64,000 nt of DNA from Kurthia senegalensis (GCF_000285595.1 NZ_HE611064.1:57341-121340), one strand, 5' to 3'. Positions 36,629 through 46,418 are shown, numbered from the stretch's first letter. The notes: a model not told the origin generated them from the letters alone. Numbers and translations are program-made.

Positions 36629-38300
36629 CGTATGCACACTCCTTTTTTGCATAATGAATGAGCTGAGGTAGCGTTGTCGCACCTTGTATCCACTGGCGCG
36701 TCATCCGATGAACGGCTGTCGTATAAAAATGATTGCCGGTGAAAAAAGAATTTGTCGGTGCACAACTAACGATTTCTCCATCGAAAAACAAAGCGGCACG
36801 GTCTGCATACAGTGCGCTAAATTCTAAATCGTGCGTCACGATGAAAATCGTTTTTCCTTGTTGTTTTAACTGCGTTAAAAATGTTGCAAGTTGTTGTTTC
36901 GAATCAAAATCCATTCCTTTTGTCGGTTCGTCTAAACAAATGATACTCGGGTTATTCAATAACACTTTTGCTAAAGCGACTTTTTGTTGTTCTCCACCAC
37001 TTAAATCGTACGGGTGTTGCTCGAACAAATGCGTAATCTTCAATTGTGCCGCAATAGCTCGTTCTTTTTGTCGTTTTTCCTCTTCAGACATTGTCCAAAC
37101 AGACGTCACGTCCTGTAATTCTAAAAGAACCGTTTTAGCTGTAAAAATCGTTTGTGGATTTTGCGGACAAATCCCAATCCATTCACGGTAAACTTTGGAT
37201 TTTTCATATTTTTTAAACGGTTTCCCATACAATGAAACCGTGCCACCCCGACTCTTTAACAAGCCCGTCATCACTTTCATTGCAGTCGTTTTACCAGATC
37301 CGTTTCCTCCGAGTAATGTAAAGATTTCTCCTTCATACAATTGAAGAGAAAAATCTCTCAATACGTCTTGCTCATGCATGCTATAGCTAAAATGACTATT
37401 TCGAATTTCTAAAGCAATCGGTCGTTTTTCGGTGCGAGTCGGATTTTCTAAAATTTCTCCTTTCGGCAACTCGTGACGAATCCATTCTTGTCCTTGTTGA
37501 ATCGTTAAGGCGACATCTGCCACAGCCTTTTGAAGCGTATATTGCAGCTGTACGCTTGCCGGGAAACTAAGTTGAAAAGCAGGGACGAGTTGTTCTGTTT
37601 TCATTTTACGAATAACCGCTCGTGGCGTATCGTTCGCTACGACTTGCCCTTCATGTAACACGATGATTCGATTCGCAATCGAAAATAACTCTTCTAAACG
37701 ATGTTCAATCATAATGACTGTAATCCCAAGTTCTCGTTGCAGTTGATGTACAGTACGAATAAATTCCACTGCCGCAATAGGGTCAAGTTGTGACGTCGGT
37801 TCATCAAGTAGTAAAACATCAGGTTGCATAACCATGACACTCGCTAAGTTCACGAGTTGCTTCTGTCCTCCTGATAATGTTGCTGTATCATCATGGAACC
37901 AATTTTGAATACCGAAGTAATGAGCCATTTCAGCTACTCTTCGTCGAATTTCATTCGTCGGCATACCGAGATTTTCTAAGCCAAACGCTAATTCATGCCA
38001 CACTTTATCCGTTACGAGCTGTTGATCTGGATTTTGCATTACATAGCCAATTCGAGTCGCTTGGTCACGCTCAGACAATGTGTGAAGCGGTTGCCCATCA
38101 AATACGATGCTCCCTTCTTTTTCTCCAAAAGGAGCGATTTCTTGCTTCAACTGTTTTAATAAGGTCGTTTTTCCACAACCAGATAATCCACATAAAACGA
38201 CAAATTCTCCGCGTTCTATTTGTAAGTTTATTTCGTTCAGTGCTGGATCTATCTTTTTTGGATAGGTGAACCGAACGTCTTTAAATTCGATAAATGCCAC
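36618..38300 (-). CDS. ECF transporter duplicated ATP-binding protein (A1-A2 fusion)
   Basis: Two ABC ATPase domains in one chain of 560 residues that drive the ECF importer. Domain 1 has Walker A GLSGCGKTT near residue 37, signature LSGGQKQL near 140 and Walker B VLLLDEPTSQLD near 160. Domain 2 has GGNGSGKTT near 333, LSGGEQQKV near 435 and IICLDEPTKGMD near 455. GTG 38300 follows GGAGG by 7 bases, which rejects the ATG at 38315. It sits between the T and S component genes, overlapping the S gene. Confidence 0.92.
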   Translation of the reverse strand: MAFIEFKDVRFTYPKKIDPALNEINLQIERGEFVVLCGLSGCGKTTLLKQLKQEIAPFGEKEGSIVFDGQPLHTLSERDQATRIGYVMQNPDQQLVTDKVWHELAFGLENLGMPTNEIRRRVAEMAHYFGIQNWFHDDTATLSGGQKQLVNLASVMVMQPDVLLLDEPTSQLDPIAAVEFIRTVHQLQRELGITVIMIEHRLEELFSIANRIIVLHEGQVVANDTPRAVIRKMKTEQLVPAFQLSFPASVQLQYTLQKAVADVALTIQQGQEWIRHELPKGEILENPTRTEKRPIALEIRNSHFSYSMHEQDVLRDFSLQLYEGEIFTLLGGNGSGKTTAMKVMTGLLKSRGGTVSLYGKPFKKYEKSKVYREWIGICPQNPQTIFTAKTVLLELQDVTSVWTMSEEEKRQKERAIAAQLKITHLFEQHPYDLSGGEQQKVALAKVLLNNPSIICLDEPTKGMDFDSKQQLATFLTQLKQQGKTIFIVTHDLEFSALYADRAALFFDGEIVSCAPTNSFFTGNHFYTTAVHRMTRQWIQGATTLPQLIHYAKKECAYVEA

Positions 38301-39168
38301 GTAAAAGCCTCCCATACGTATAACGCAATAAAATACATCGCCATCATAAAGAATGAACTATAATTTATGATAGATAAAATAGAAAATGACATTTTAGCAA
38401 ATGTCGGATAAAAATAAAAACATCTTGTTTACTCCAAATGAAAACGAGTTGCACGATTAAAAAGAATAAAAATGGTAATGCGTACTTCGTATCCCGCTTC
38501 GACCATCGATAAATGGCAAATGTCGTACGTCCTTTTAACCCAAACCCCCTTGCTTTCATAGAATGACTACTTTCCATCGCATTTTCTAAAGCCCACGTAA
38601 TTAAAATCGATAAAATGCGCATCGCTGCTTTTAAACGCTGTATGACATTCCCTGTAGAAGGGTCTAGCCCGATTGCTTTTTGTGCGCTCACAATTTGCTG
38701 TAGTTGATAATTCAACAATTGAATGAGGCGCATCGTGATTGATAGAAGCAACGCAAGTTTCGGTGATACGTTTCCGAATAAATAAATAAACTGATCGGTC
38801 GTCATAATTTTACTTAAAGCATTCAGCCAAAAAAACATCGCTAAAAACAACACACTCATATTGATACCATATGCGAGTGCCTCTAATGTAATCGCTTGAT
38901 GGTTCACGTAAAGAAGCGGCGTTTCACCGTCGTGTGAGATGAGTGGATTCACGAGTGCTGTGACAATACCAATTGGAATAAACCATTTTAATGATTTAAC
39001 GAAACTACGCCAATCAAGTAAGCAATTCAAGACGACACTACTAATGAGCGATAGAAGTAAAAGAAGTGGATGCTTCGTAAACATCGTCAGAATCGTCAAA
39101 CTAACAAAATACGTGAATACTATAAAAGGATGCATTTTTGAGAAAAACATCGTCGTCGTTGTCTGCAT
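38249..39168 (-). pseudogene. ECF transporter transmembrane T component (C-terminus frameshifted)
   Basis: EcfT couples the ATPases to the S component. The protein starts at the ATG at 39168 and has four to five hydrophobic segments plus the coupling-helix Ala-Arg-Gly motif in SMKARGFGLKGRTT near residue 213. As read, it stops at 38365 after 267 residues. Adding one T in the paired runs at 38410-38420 lets it continue into YFYPTFAKMSFSI and a last hydrophobic helix ending VWEAFTWHLS, stopping at 38249. That tail resembles other T components, so I think the short form is a one-base error. It would overlap the ATPase gene by about 50 bases. Confidence 0.65.
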
Positions 39169-39169
39169 G

Positions 39170-40176
39170 TTAATAGCCGATATCCTTTCCGAGATTCACT
39201 GTATATTGCCATGAAATACGATCATTTTTCTTCACTTCATAACTGGAAACACCTACATTAGGTGCTTTGCCGTTAATCGCATACATCCAACCTGAAAGAG
39301 AACCCGCTTGTCTTTCGTAAATGTGCTGAATACCTTTTACGTATATCGATCCGTATTTCGTTTCCGTCGCCCCTGTATAATCTACATGGATACTATTCAT
39401 TTGAAGTGCCTTCCTCGTTACAGTCCAAGCCGTATCTCCTTCTTCAATAGTGATTTTCGTCTGATTTAAAATCGCTCCATCACTCGGAACATATTTTTCG
39501 GATTGTATACCTTCTGGAAGTAACGCATAGTTCTCTTCTTTTAACAGCGTATCAACACGTACTGAAACGAAAGCATACTCCTTCGTGTCAGGCTTTTCTA
39601 TCGGTGCATCTTGTTTCGGTTTCGTTGTCACAACATTTGTCGTATTTGAAGATGTTGTCGTTTGCTCTTGTTTTTTTGATGTCGTCTCATCTTTCTTTTT
39701 AGCCGATTCAACGTCTTTTTCTTTTTGGCTGCTGCCTTTTTCTCTTCTTTCTTTTTCATGACAGAGGTACGTTCTTTTTCTAAGCTTTTTGGTGACGTAC
39801 TCACGGATTCTTTTTTAGCTTCAATCGTTTTCTTAGATGATGCATTCTGTGTTTCCGCTTCATTTCTTTTCGAAAATTGCTCTTGCTGTTTCTCAACTGG
39901 TATGACGGTCTTTTGAGTTACAATCGTTTCGTCTTTTTTAAGTTCTTCTGTTTCTTTATGAGCTTTTTCTTTTGCAACGACTGAAGGAGAAGACGATTCT
40001 TCAGTCGTTGCTTGTGTCGTATTCGTCTGTTGTGGCGATTCTTCCTTTTCGACTTGTTTTTCAACAATTTGTTCGTTCGCTAATCGTTCTTTTTCTTCAT
40101 CATACTGTTGAACGGTTTGAATGTTACAACCAGCTAAAAAAGCTGTTAGTAGCCCTACCGCAATAATTTTACGCAT
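39170..40176 (-). pseudogene. lipoprotein with transcobalamin-C-like (DUF4430) domain (frameshifted)
   Basis: Surface lipoprotein in the cobalamin operon. It has lipobox LLTAFLAGC (Cys17), a long Lys/Glu/Thr/Gln-rich linker to about residue 185, and a C-terminal globular domain. That domain contains WTVTRKALQMNS, SLSGWMYAINGKAPNVGVSSYEV and DRISWQYT, the pattern of the DUF4430 domain related to the C-terminal domain of transcobalamin and intrinsic factor. The frame breaks at adjacent five-T runs (39716-39726); one extra base restores about 335 residues. It likely captures B12 at the cell surface and hands it to the ECF importer; that function is inference. Confidence 0.75.
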
Positions 40177-40200
40177 CGAACTCCCCCTTACTATACGAAG

Positions 40201-40228
40201 AGGGCACTGGAATTTATTCCAGTACCCT
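40201..40228. other. hairpin between secreted-protein and lipoprotein genes
   Basis: Stem AGGG-ACTGGAAT / ATTCCAGT-CCCT with one mismatch and a short loop. There is no T run on the minus strand, so it is more likely an mRNA stability or processing element than a full terminator. Confidence 0.5.
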
Positions 40229-40242
40229 TCGTGCTTACTTTT

Positions 40243-42038
40243 TTATGATTGAACTTTTTTTGAAACGATTTTCGATTTATTTTTCGCTGCATCTATTGCA
40301 TATACTTTCACGACTTGCTTCGCTTTTAAAGCAGGTACTTTTATAGAAAACTTCGATGTAGTGACTATTTTTTTGTACGATTTTGAGCCGATTTTCACGA
40401 CAACTGTTGCCCCTTTTTCAGTCGTCCCTGTAATCGTTTTAGCGCCTTTTTTCATTGTGTTAACTTTCGGTGCATTCGGTGCCGTTCGATCTAAGACACG
40501 AATCGTTTTCGCCATTGATTTATTTTTCGCTGCATCCGTTGCTGTAACTGTTAACACCGTATTCGCTTTCTGTTTCGCTATTTTTGTTGACCATTTTCCA
40601 GAAGTAGCTACTTTCGTTGAAGCAATCAACTTCGCCCCTTTTTTAATCGTAATCATTGCCCCTTTTTCGGCAGTACCTGAGAGTTTTATCGTACGGTCTG
40701 AGACAACCGTCGTTACTTTCGGTAATGCGGGAGCTGTTTGATCTAGTACAGAAAGAGTTGTCTCTGTTGACGTATTCCCAGCAGTATCTGTCGTCATAAC
40801 ACGTAAAGTCGTACCAGCTAGTTGTTTACTCACTTTAAGTTGCCAACTACCATTACCGTTGACGATCGTTGTTCCAACGGCTTTCGTACCATTCTTAATA
40901 GTTACAGTCGCATATTTTTCAGCAACACCCGCTATCATTGTCGTTTTATCTGAAACGGTCGTATGAACTTTCGGTGCATTTGGTGCGATTTCATCTACTG
41001 CTAAATCCGTTGCATCAACGTGTGAAAAATCATAAAAAGCTGCTGCTTTCGTTTTGTATAAATCATATGCTGTTAAAGCGAGTGTAGCACTTTTCGTTGA
41101 ATAGCCATCTACGACATTATTCGGCGCTAATTGGAACCCCCCTTCTACCGCATCATAACTCGATAATAAATTACGCACAGACCAGTGCCCATTTTTTACG
41201 AAATTTATTTGTGTTTGTGGATTGATATGCATCGCTGTTTGCGCAACGATTAGTTGTGCGACAGAATCTGAACTGTCACCGTTCGCATACGAACTATAAA
41301 AACCAACGCGTTCATTTGCTTCTTCTGCTATATAAGAAAATGCTTGATCTACAATTTTTTGCGCTGTCGCATATGTTTGTGTATACGGCGCAAGTGCTGT
41401 AATAGCGAGTGCTGTCGTATCAACAGAAGGTGTTTTACCCCATTCATTGTCAGAACTCCAAGACAATCCACCATTTTCAAATTGTTTTTCTTCTAAAAAT
41501 GATAGCAACGTCTCAATAGAAATTGCTGAAGAATTGGTAGTAAGTTCTGTTGACTCTGCGGCGAGTAGCAACCAAATAATATCATTTTCAGTTAACATAT
41601 TTTTTCTTTTAAGCTTGTTGCTTCGTTCAACATACGCTCTACTAAGTTAATACCGGCTACATTCGTTGCGTCTTTGCCAATCGCTCGTAGTGCAACGATT
41701 GTTTTTTCGTATACACCGAGGCTATAAAATCCTTCAAAGTTATTTGAAACGGCTTTTTCAACCGCTTTGTAATATGTATCATAATAATTTTTAGCAACTG
41801 GATAATTCGCTCTCGCTAAATAAGTAACTGCATCGTACGAAGAAAACGTAACATTTTTATCATTTGCGTACGTAAGTGCCGCAGCATCTTCTAATGCCGC
41901 CTTGTACGCGACATCCGCTCCTTTGACAGTTGTTGCTGTAGAAATACTTCCTTCTGTTGCATGTACCGCTGTAGCAGAAATTGTACTAAAAGCCAAAATA
42001 GCTGCAAGTGAAGCCGTACATAATTTGTTTTTTGACAT
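40243..42038 (-). pseudogene. secreted transcobalamin-like repeat protein with Ig-like domains (frameshifted)
   Basis: First gene behind the cobalamin riboswitch. It has a signal peptide (MSKNKLCTASLAAILAFS, then ATAVHA) and an alpha-helical repeat region of about 300 residues. That region contains GGLSWSSDNEWGKTPSVDTT and EGGFQLAPNNVVDGYSTKS, typical of the alpha/alpha barrel shared by prenyltransferases and transcobalamin-type proteins. Three Ig-like repeats of about 83 residues follow, each opening with a Pro-x-x-Pro-Lys-Val run. Adding one base to the six-T run at 41600-41605 restores about 599 residues. No sortase motif is seen. A role as an extracellular B12 binder is inferred from riboswitch and neighbours. 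Confidence 0.72.
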
Positions 42039-42092
42039 AAAAAATCCCCCTTAAATTATTTTTGAATTTTCAAATAAAATAATCGAGAGGAA

Positions 42093-42124
42093 TAAAAAAA
42101 CTCTTTGCCGCATAGCAAAGAGGG
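42093..42124 (-). terminator. cobalamin riboswitch terminator
   Basis: On the minus strand CTCTTTGC / GCAAAGAG closes a small loop and is followed by seven T. It would stop transcription of the operon when B12 is bound. Confidence 0.85.
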
Positions 42125-42184
42125 ATTTATCGTATGTATATAATTATACGAATAAATCTTCCCCTCGAAGATTGTTCATTCAAC

Positions 42185-42355
42185 GTAAAAGCAGGTATCC
42201 TGGCTCATGATCATTTTACTCTAGCGGCTTCTCATTCCTTTATTTCAAGAAACAATGCCAAATGCTATTTCATCCCATTTACAGTAGCGGGGCTGCGTAG
42301 GTTTCTCACCTAACTTCCCTATTATCCTTTTTACTTAAGGCACTTTTACGGTATT
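42185..42355 (-). promoter_or_regulatory. cobalamin riboswitch aptamer
   Basis: Minus-strand landmarks in order: AAAAGTGCC at the 5' end, AATAGGGAA, GGTGAGAAACC, the B12-box stretch GCAGCCCCGCTACTGTAA, and the closing GAGCCAGGATACCTGC. These match the AdoCbl/cobalamin riboswitch family. A terminator lies between the aptamer and the first gene, so it acts as a transcriptional off-switch for the secreted protein, lipoprotein and ECF genes. Confidence 0.93.
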
Positions 42356-42418
42356 CAATTGACTGTTAGTAGTATTTCACAGTTCACCTCTTTTGTAAAT
42401 ATACTATTTTGAAAATTA

Positions 42419-42468
42419 AAAAGATACGTTTCACTTTACGAATGATGTCGCAAAGAAACGTATCTTTT
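42419..42468 (-). terminator. terminator of the 55-residue gene
   Basis: Stem AAGATACGTTTC / GAAACGTATCTT with a large internal region, just beyond the small gene on the minus strand and before the riboswitch. Confidence 0.75.
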
Positions 42469-42476
42469 ATCGTTTG

Positions 42477-42644
42477 TTATGGATGTACTACATCGAAAAA
42501 ATCAACTTCTTTTCGATGTTCATTAAAGGCATTTAACTGTTCTTCAGTTAGTTGTTTAATGTATAAATGAAAATTCATAGACGGCATTCCATACTGTTCA
42601 CAAGCTTCACAATAAATTTGATATCCTTTTCGATAAAAATCCAT
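42477..42644 (-). CDS. small hypothetical protein, 55 residues
   Basis: A short frame with ATG 42644 about 10 bases after GGAG and a strong terminator behind it. It encodes a hydrophilic, Tyr/Glu-rich protein with a CEAC pair (IYCEACEQYGMPSMNF) and a predicted helix (KQLTEEQLNAFNEHRKE). The two Cys might bind a metal. It sits directly upstream of the cobalamin riboswitch but is transcribed separately. I do not recognise it. Confidence 0.55.
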   Translation of the reverse strand: MDFYRKGYQIYCEACEQYGMPSMNFHLYIKQLTEEQLNAFNEHRKEVDFFDVVHP

Positions 42645-42791
42645 CACATATCATCTCCACTCTTTTTTGTTATATAACAAAGTTTTATTATTTAATATAA
42701 TATATAACAGTTTATGCAGCACGTCAATTAATTATCTGAAAATTTATAAAAAATAGTAGTAGTGAATTTAAATTCACTACTACTATTTTAC

Positions 42792-43274
42792 TTATCCTTT
42801 ATTTTTCGATACTTTCGGTACAATTTTTTTAATGTGTACCATTTTACGAATCATTTTTCTGTAAAGCTGAACGAGTACTTCTGCAATAACGAGCCCCATA
42901 ACAATCGCACCTGTAATAATTCCTGTTTTTAAAAAGAATTGTAGCGATTCATTATATTCATTCGCTACGACATGGCGCATCGCTTCATAAGCTAATCCCC
43001 CAGGAACGAGTGGGATAATACCCCCAACAACGAAAATTAACATCGGTGTGCGATGCTTCGCTGCTTGGTAATGCGCAACAATAGATACGAGGAACGCTCC
43101 GCAAAATGACGCCGTCACACTATCCGTATCGTGGCGGATCATGACATAATAAATGAGCCAACCAATCATTCCTACTAAACCGCATGGAACGAGCGTTGAT
43201 TTAGGAGCATTGAAAATGACGGCTATACCGTATGTTGCAACGAAAGCACATACTAATTGTAAAATATAATCCAT
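42792..43274 (-). CDS. threonine/serine exporter family protein, ThrE C-terminal part
   Basis: Membrane protein of 160 residues with about five hydrophobic segments, matching the smaller half (DUF3815, ThrE_2) of split ThrE-type exporters. The conserved motif is GGIIPLVPGG near residue 85. The larger half is encoded just upstream with a 12-base gap, so they form a two-gene operon and probably one complex. It may export threonine or serine; substrate inferred from the family. ATG 43274 follows AGGAGAG. Confidence 0.85.
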   Translation of the reverse strand: MDYILQLVCAFVATYGIAVIFNAPKSTLVPCGLVGMIGWLIYYVMIRHDTDSVTASFCGAFLVSIVAHYQAAKHRTPMLIFVVGGIIPLVPGGLAYEAMRHVVANEYNESLQFFLKTGIITGAIVMGLVIAEVLVQLYRKMIRKMVHIKKIVPKVSKNKG

Positions 43275-43286
43275 TTTTTCACTCTC

Positions 43287-44033
43287 CTAAAATAAAATTA
43301 ACACGAAAGCTATACCGGAACCAATCGCTAATGCAGTTAACGAGGCTTCCGCACCTTTCGTCACACCGGATACGAAATGTCCTGCCATCATATCACGAAC
43401 GGCATTGGCGATTGGTACACCTGGTACGAGGGGCATAACTGCTCCGATAATAATTTTGTCTTCTTGAAAGCCAAAACCGATATGTAAAAAAAGAATCGTC
43501 AAGAGACCAACCGCAATCGAAGCGGTGAATTCAGCGAAAAATTTCACTTTAGTAATCGCGTTCATACGTAGACATACCCAGTGTCCTATACCACCCGCAA
43601 TAGCTGCTGCAGGCATATCTGAAATAGACCCCATAAATAAAATAACGAAACAACCACTCGCAATGGCTGCATATATCACTTGAGCAAATTCAGACATAAA
43701 AAGATTTTTTTGCTCTAATGTTTTTAATTGATCGTGTGCTTCTTCGATCGTAATTTGGTGAGATGTTAGTTTTCGAGAAATTGTATTAATTTCTGCAATT
43801 TTTGTTAAATCTGTCGCACGTTTCGGTATTTGTGCTATTCTCGTCGGACTTTCATGGCCTGCTGAGAAAATAATACCTGTTGGTGTAACAAAGCTTTGTG
43901 CATCTTCATATCCTTGTGAACGAGCCATACGTAACATCGTATCTTCCGCTCGATATGTTTCTGCACCACTTTGCATTAATAAGCGACCCGCTAATAAAAA
44001 GCAATCTGCCGCAAAAATCGTAGTAGCTTCCAT
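43287..44033 (-). CDS. threonine/serine exporter family protein, ThrE N-terminal part
   Basis: The larger half (DUF1212, ThrE_1) of a split ThrE exporter, 248 residues. It has a cytoplasmic N-terminal domain (LAGRLLMQSGAETYRAEDTM, near residue 14) and five hydrophobic segments, including GAVMPLVPGVPIANAVRDMMAGH near 205, which matches the motif in the partner protein. ATG 44033 follows AAAGGGG; the earlier frame from 44081 lacks a site. It is cotranscribed with the partner downstream. Confidence 0.87.
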   Translation of the reverse strand: MEATTIFAADCFLLAGRLLMQSGAETYRAEDTMLRMARSQGYEDAQSFVTPTGIIFSAGHESPTRIAQIPKRATDLTKIAEINTISRKLTSHQITIEEAHDQLKTLEQKNLFMSEFAQVIYAAIASGCFVILFMGSISDMPAAAIAGGIGHWVCLRMNAITKVKFFAEFTASIAVGLLTILFLHIGFGFQEDKIIIGAVMPLVPGVPIANAVRDMMAGHFVSGVTKGAEASLTALAIGSGIAFVLILF

Positions 44034-44122
44034 AACAAGTCCCCTTTCATAAAAAATAAGGAGCACAAAAGGCTCCTTCATATTATAGTTGTTTCCTATT
44101 CATTTTAGTACTATTAATTTAA

Positions 44123-44881
44123 TTATTTTGCAGGTAAACGCGTTGCGGCATCTAAGCGAATACACTCAGCATTCACATACGTACTCTCAATTAAATATTT
44201 AACTGTGAAAGCATAATCTTCCGGCAATCCAAGACGTTTCGGGTATTCCGGCATATTTTGCAAAGATTTTAATGCTTTTTCAGGCATTCCAGCCATCATA
44301 GGTGTTTCAAATAACCCTGGTGCAATCGTATTCACACGGATATTTTCACGTGCTAAATCACGTGCCAATGGTAGGGCAAGGCTTGCAACTCCTCCCTTAC
44401 TCGCAGCATATGCCGCTTGTCCAATTTGCCCTTCGAATGCGGCAATTGAAGCGGTATTAATAATAATTCCTTTATCTTGACTATCTATCGCTTCATTTAA
44501 AACCATTTTTTCTATCGCTAATCGCAGGACATTGAATGTACCGATTAAATTAATTTCAATCGTTTTTTTAAATAAATCAAGTGACATCACACCTGATTTT
44601 CCATATACTTTTGCCGCTGGAGCAATGCCTGCACAGTTAATGCAAATATGTAACGCCTTATCGGCAATAATAATAGCATCTATCGCTTTTCGGACATGTT
44701 CTTCGTTCGTAACGTCTACTTGGTGATACGTTACTGTATGAAGTCGTTCTAACGCTTCAGACTTTTCTTGAATGTCAAAAACATGGACGTGTGCTCCTTG
44801 CTCACTTAGCATAATCGCTGTTGCTAAACCTAATCCTGAGCAGCCTCCTGTCACGATTGCTACTTTGTTTTGAATGTTCAT
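44123..44881 (-). CDS. short-chain dehydrogenase, 3-hydroxyacyl-CoA dehydrogenase type II-like
   Basis: SDR oxidoreductase of 252 residues. It has the nucleotide motif TGGCSGLGLA near residue 12, NCAGIAP near 88, catalytic Ser in NTASIAAFEGQIGQ, and YAASKGG near 160. The NAD preference is suggested by an acidic end of strand 2 (HVFDIQ). The sequence is closest in style to HSD17B10/3-hydroxyacyl-CoA dehydrogenases, which fits its partner, an acyl-CoA dehydrogenase, 11 bases upstream. Together they may work in branched or short acyl-CoA breakdown. ATG 44881 follows GGGGGAA. Confidence 0.85.
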   Translation of the reverse strand: MNIQNKVAIVTGGCSGLGLATAIMLSEQGAHVHVFDIQEKSEALERLHTVTYHQVDVTNEEHVRKAIDAIIIADKALHICINCAGIAPAAKVYGKSGVMSLDLFKKTIEINLIGTFNVLRLAIEKMVLNEAIDSQDKGIIINTASIAAFEGQIGQAAYAASKGGVASLALPLARDLARENIRVNTIAPGLFETPMMAGMPEKALKSLQNMPEYPKRLGLPEDYAFTVKYLIESTYVNAECIRLDAATRLPAK

Positions 44882-44892
44882 TATATTTCCCC

Positions 44893-46047
44893 CTATTTTA
44901 AAATACTTTTCCCGATAATTTGCTTCATAATTTCAGAAGTTCCCCCGTAAATACGTTGCACCCGTGCATCGATGAAAGCACGGGATATTGGATATTCCTC
45001 CATATAGCCATACCCACCAAATAGTTGTAAACAACGATCAATCACGCGACACTGCGCTTCTGTCGTTGAAAGTTTTGCCATACTCGCTGTTTTCGTGTCC
45101 AGTTGATTCGCTTCAATTTGAGAAATACAATATTCAATAAAGCGACGTTGTACTTCACAAGTTGTCGCAATTTCAGCTATTTCAAACTGCGTATTTTGAA
45201 GCTCGCTAAGCGGTTGGTTAAATACAGTTCTTTCTTTTACGTACTGAATCGTTTGTTCTAAAGCACCTTCCATAGCTCCTTGAGCACAAACAGATAGCGT
45301 TAAACGCTCTCTAGGTAATTGATTCATCAAGTAATGAAACCCTTCATCTACATTTCCTAACAACGCCGTTTCTTTCACACGAATATTTTCAAAGAACAAT
45401 TCAGACGTGTCACATCCGTGTAACCCTATTTTTTGCAAGTTTCTTCCTCTCGAGAATCCTGTAAGCGTTTCCAAATCTTCTAATACAAATAACGACATCC
45501 CTTTTGAAGGTTTTACATCTTTATTCGTAATCGCTGCGACAATTAAAATATCGCATAATTGACCGTTCGTAATAAATGTTTTGGACCCATTAATCGTATA
45601 GTGTCCATCTTGTGCGAGTGCGGTTGCTTTAATGCCTTGAAGATCACTTCCTGCTCCGGGTTCAGTCATTGCTATAGCGCCGACAGATTCTCCTGATGCC
45701 ATTTTCGGTAGCATTGTTTTTTTCTGCTCTTCTGTACCGTAATTAGCAATGTAATGCGCAACAATTTGACTGTGAACGGTTAAATTAACAGCGAGTGCCG
45801 CATAGCCTAGTATAGAAAATACATCAACGACAACCGATGAAAAACGATAAGGTAGCCCTAACCCGCCGTACTGTTCTTCTAAATCAGAGCATAAGAAGCC
45901 TGCTTCTCCTAGTTTTAGCCACAGCTCCGGTGGGATGAGTCCTTCTTTTTCCCATTGTGCGTAAAAAGGCTCGATTTCTTTTTCTGCAAATAAGCGAATA
46001 GATTTTTTTAACAGTTCATATTCTTCGTTTAGTTGTAAATCGTTCAT
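44893..46047 (-). CDS. acyl-CoA dehydrogenase
   Basis: FAD-dependent acyl-CoA dehydrogenase of 384 residues. Landmarks are AMTEPGAGSDLQGIKATA near residue 125, INGSKTFITNG near 152, RNLQKIGLHGCDTSELFFENI near 205, and QLFGGYGYMEEYPISR near 345. The C-terminal RIYGGTSEIMKQIIGK holds the Glu region found in many family members. It is the first gene of an operon with the SDR enzyme. ATG 46047 follows AAAGGGGGA. The substrate (short-chain or branched) cannot be told from sequence alone. Confidence 0.93.
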   Translation of the reverse strand: MNDLQLNEEYELLKKSIRLFAEKEIEPFYAQWEKEGLIPPELWLKLGEAGFLCSDLEEQYGGLGLPYRFSSVVVDVFSILGYAALAVNLTVHSQIVAHYIANYGTEEQKKTMLPKMASGESVGAIAMTEPGAGSDLQGIKATALAQDGHYTINGSKTFITNGQLCDILIVAAITNKDVKPSKGMSLFVLEDLETLTGFSRGRNLQKIGLHGCDTSELFFENIRVKETALLGNVDEGFHYLMNQLPRERLTLSVCAQGAMEGALEQTIQYVKERTVFNQPLSELQNTQFEIAEIATTCEVQRRFIEYCISQIEANQLDTKTASMAKLSTTEAQCRVIDRCLQLFGGYGYMEEYPISRAFIDARVQRIYGGTSEIMKQIIGKSILK

Positions 46048-46072
46048 ACAAATGTCCCCCTTTAAATGCGTA

Positions 46073-46107
46073 AAAATAGAGCTAGCACATAGCCAGCTCT
46101 ATTTTTC
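46073..46107. terminator. hairpin/terminator
   Basis: Perfect outer arms AAAAATAGAGCT / AGCTCTATTTTT, giving T runs on both strands. It lies between the small membrane protein and the acyl-CoA dehydrogenase genes. Confidence 0.8.
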
Positions 46108-46115
46108 TGGTCCTT

Positions 46116-46319
46116 TTATTTCTTTGCGACCAAACTGACTCTCTCCATTGATTTAGTAACGACAGGTGGTGTTTTGCGTTCTGTAATTGTCGCCTTGTTT
46201 TGTAAAAAATTTATCGTTACATCTACATTTTGTTCTTGTTGTTTACTATATAGCCAAATAAATAAAACCGGTAACGTACACAATACTACAAAGAGAAGAA
46301 TAAAAATGAATACAGTCAT
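46116..46319 (-). CDS. small hypothetical membrane protein, 67 residues
   Basis: One strong hydrophobic segment at residues 3-25 (FIFILLFVVLCTLPVLFIWLY) followed by a basic, hydrophilic tail. ATG 46319 follows AAGGGCGTGAG at slightly long spacing, and a terminator follows the stop. Unrecognised; a single-pass membrane protein with its tail probably in the cytoplasm. Confidence 0.6.
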   Translation of the reverse strand: MTVFIFILLFVVLCTLPVLFIWLYSKQQEQNVDVTINFLQNKATITERKTPPVVTKSMERVSLVAKK

Positions 46320-46418
46320 TTGCTCTCACGCCCTTCCGGTAATTACTATGTAAATTCCTCTTAACCGAAAGTTTCAAACACATGTATGTATAAATTTTAT
46401 TTTCTTTCTCTTATTTTA

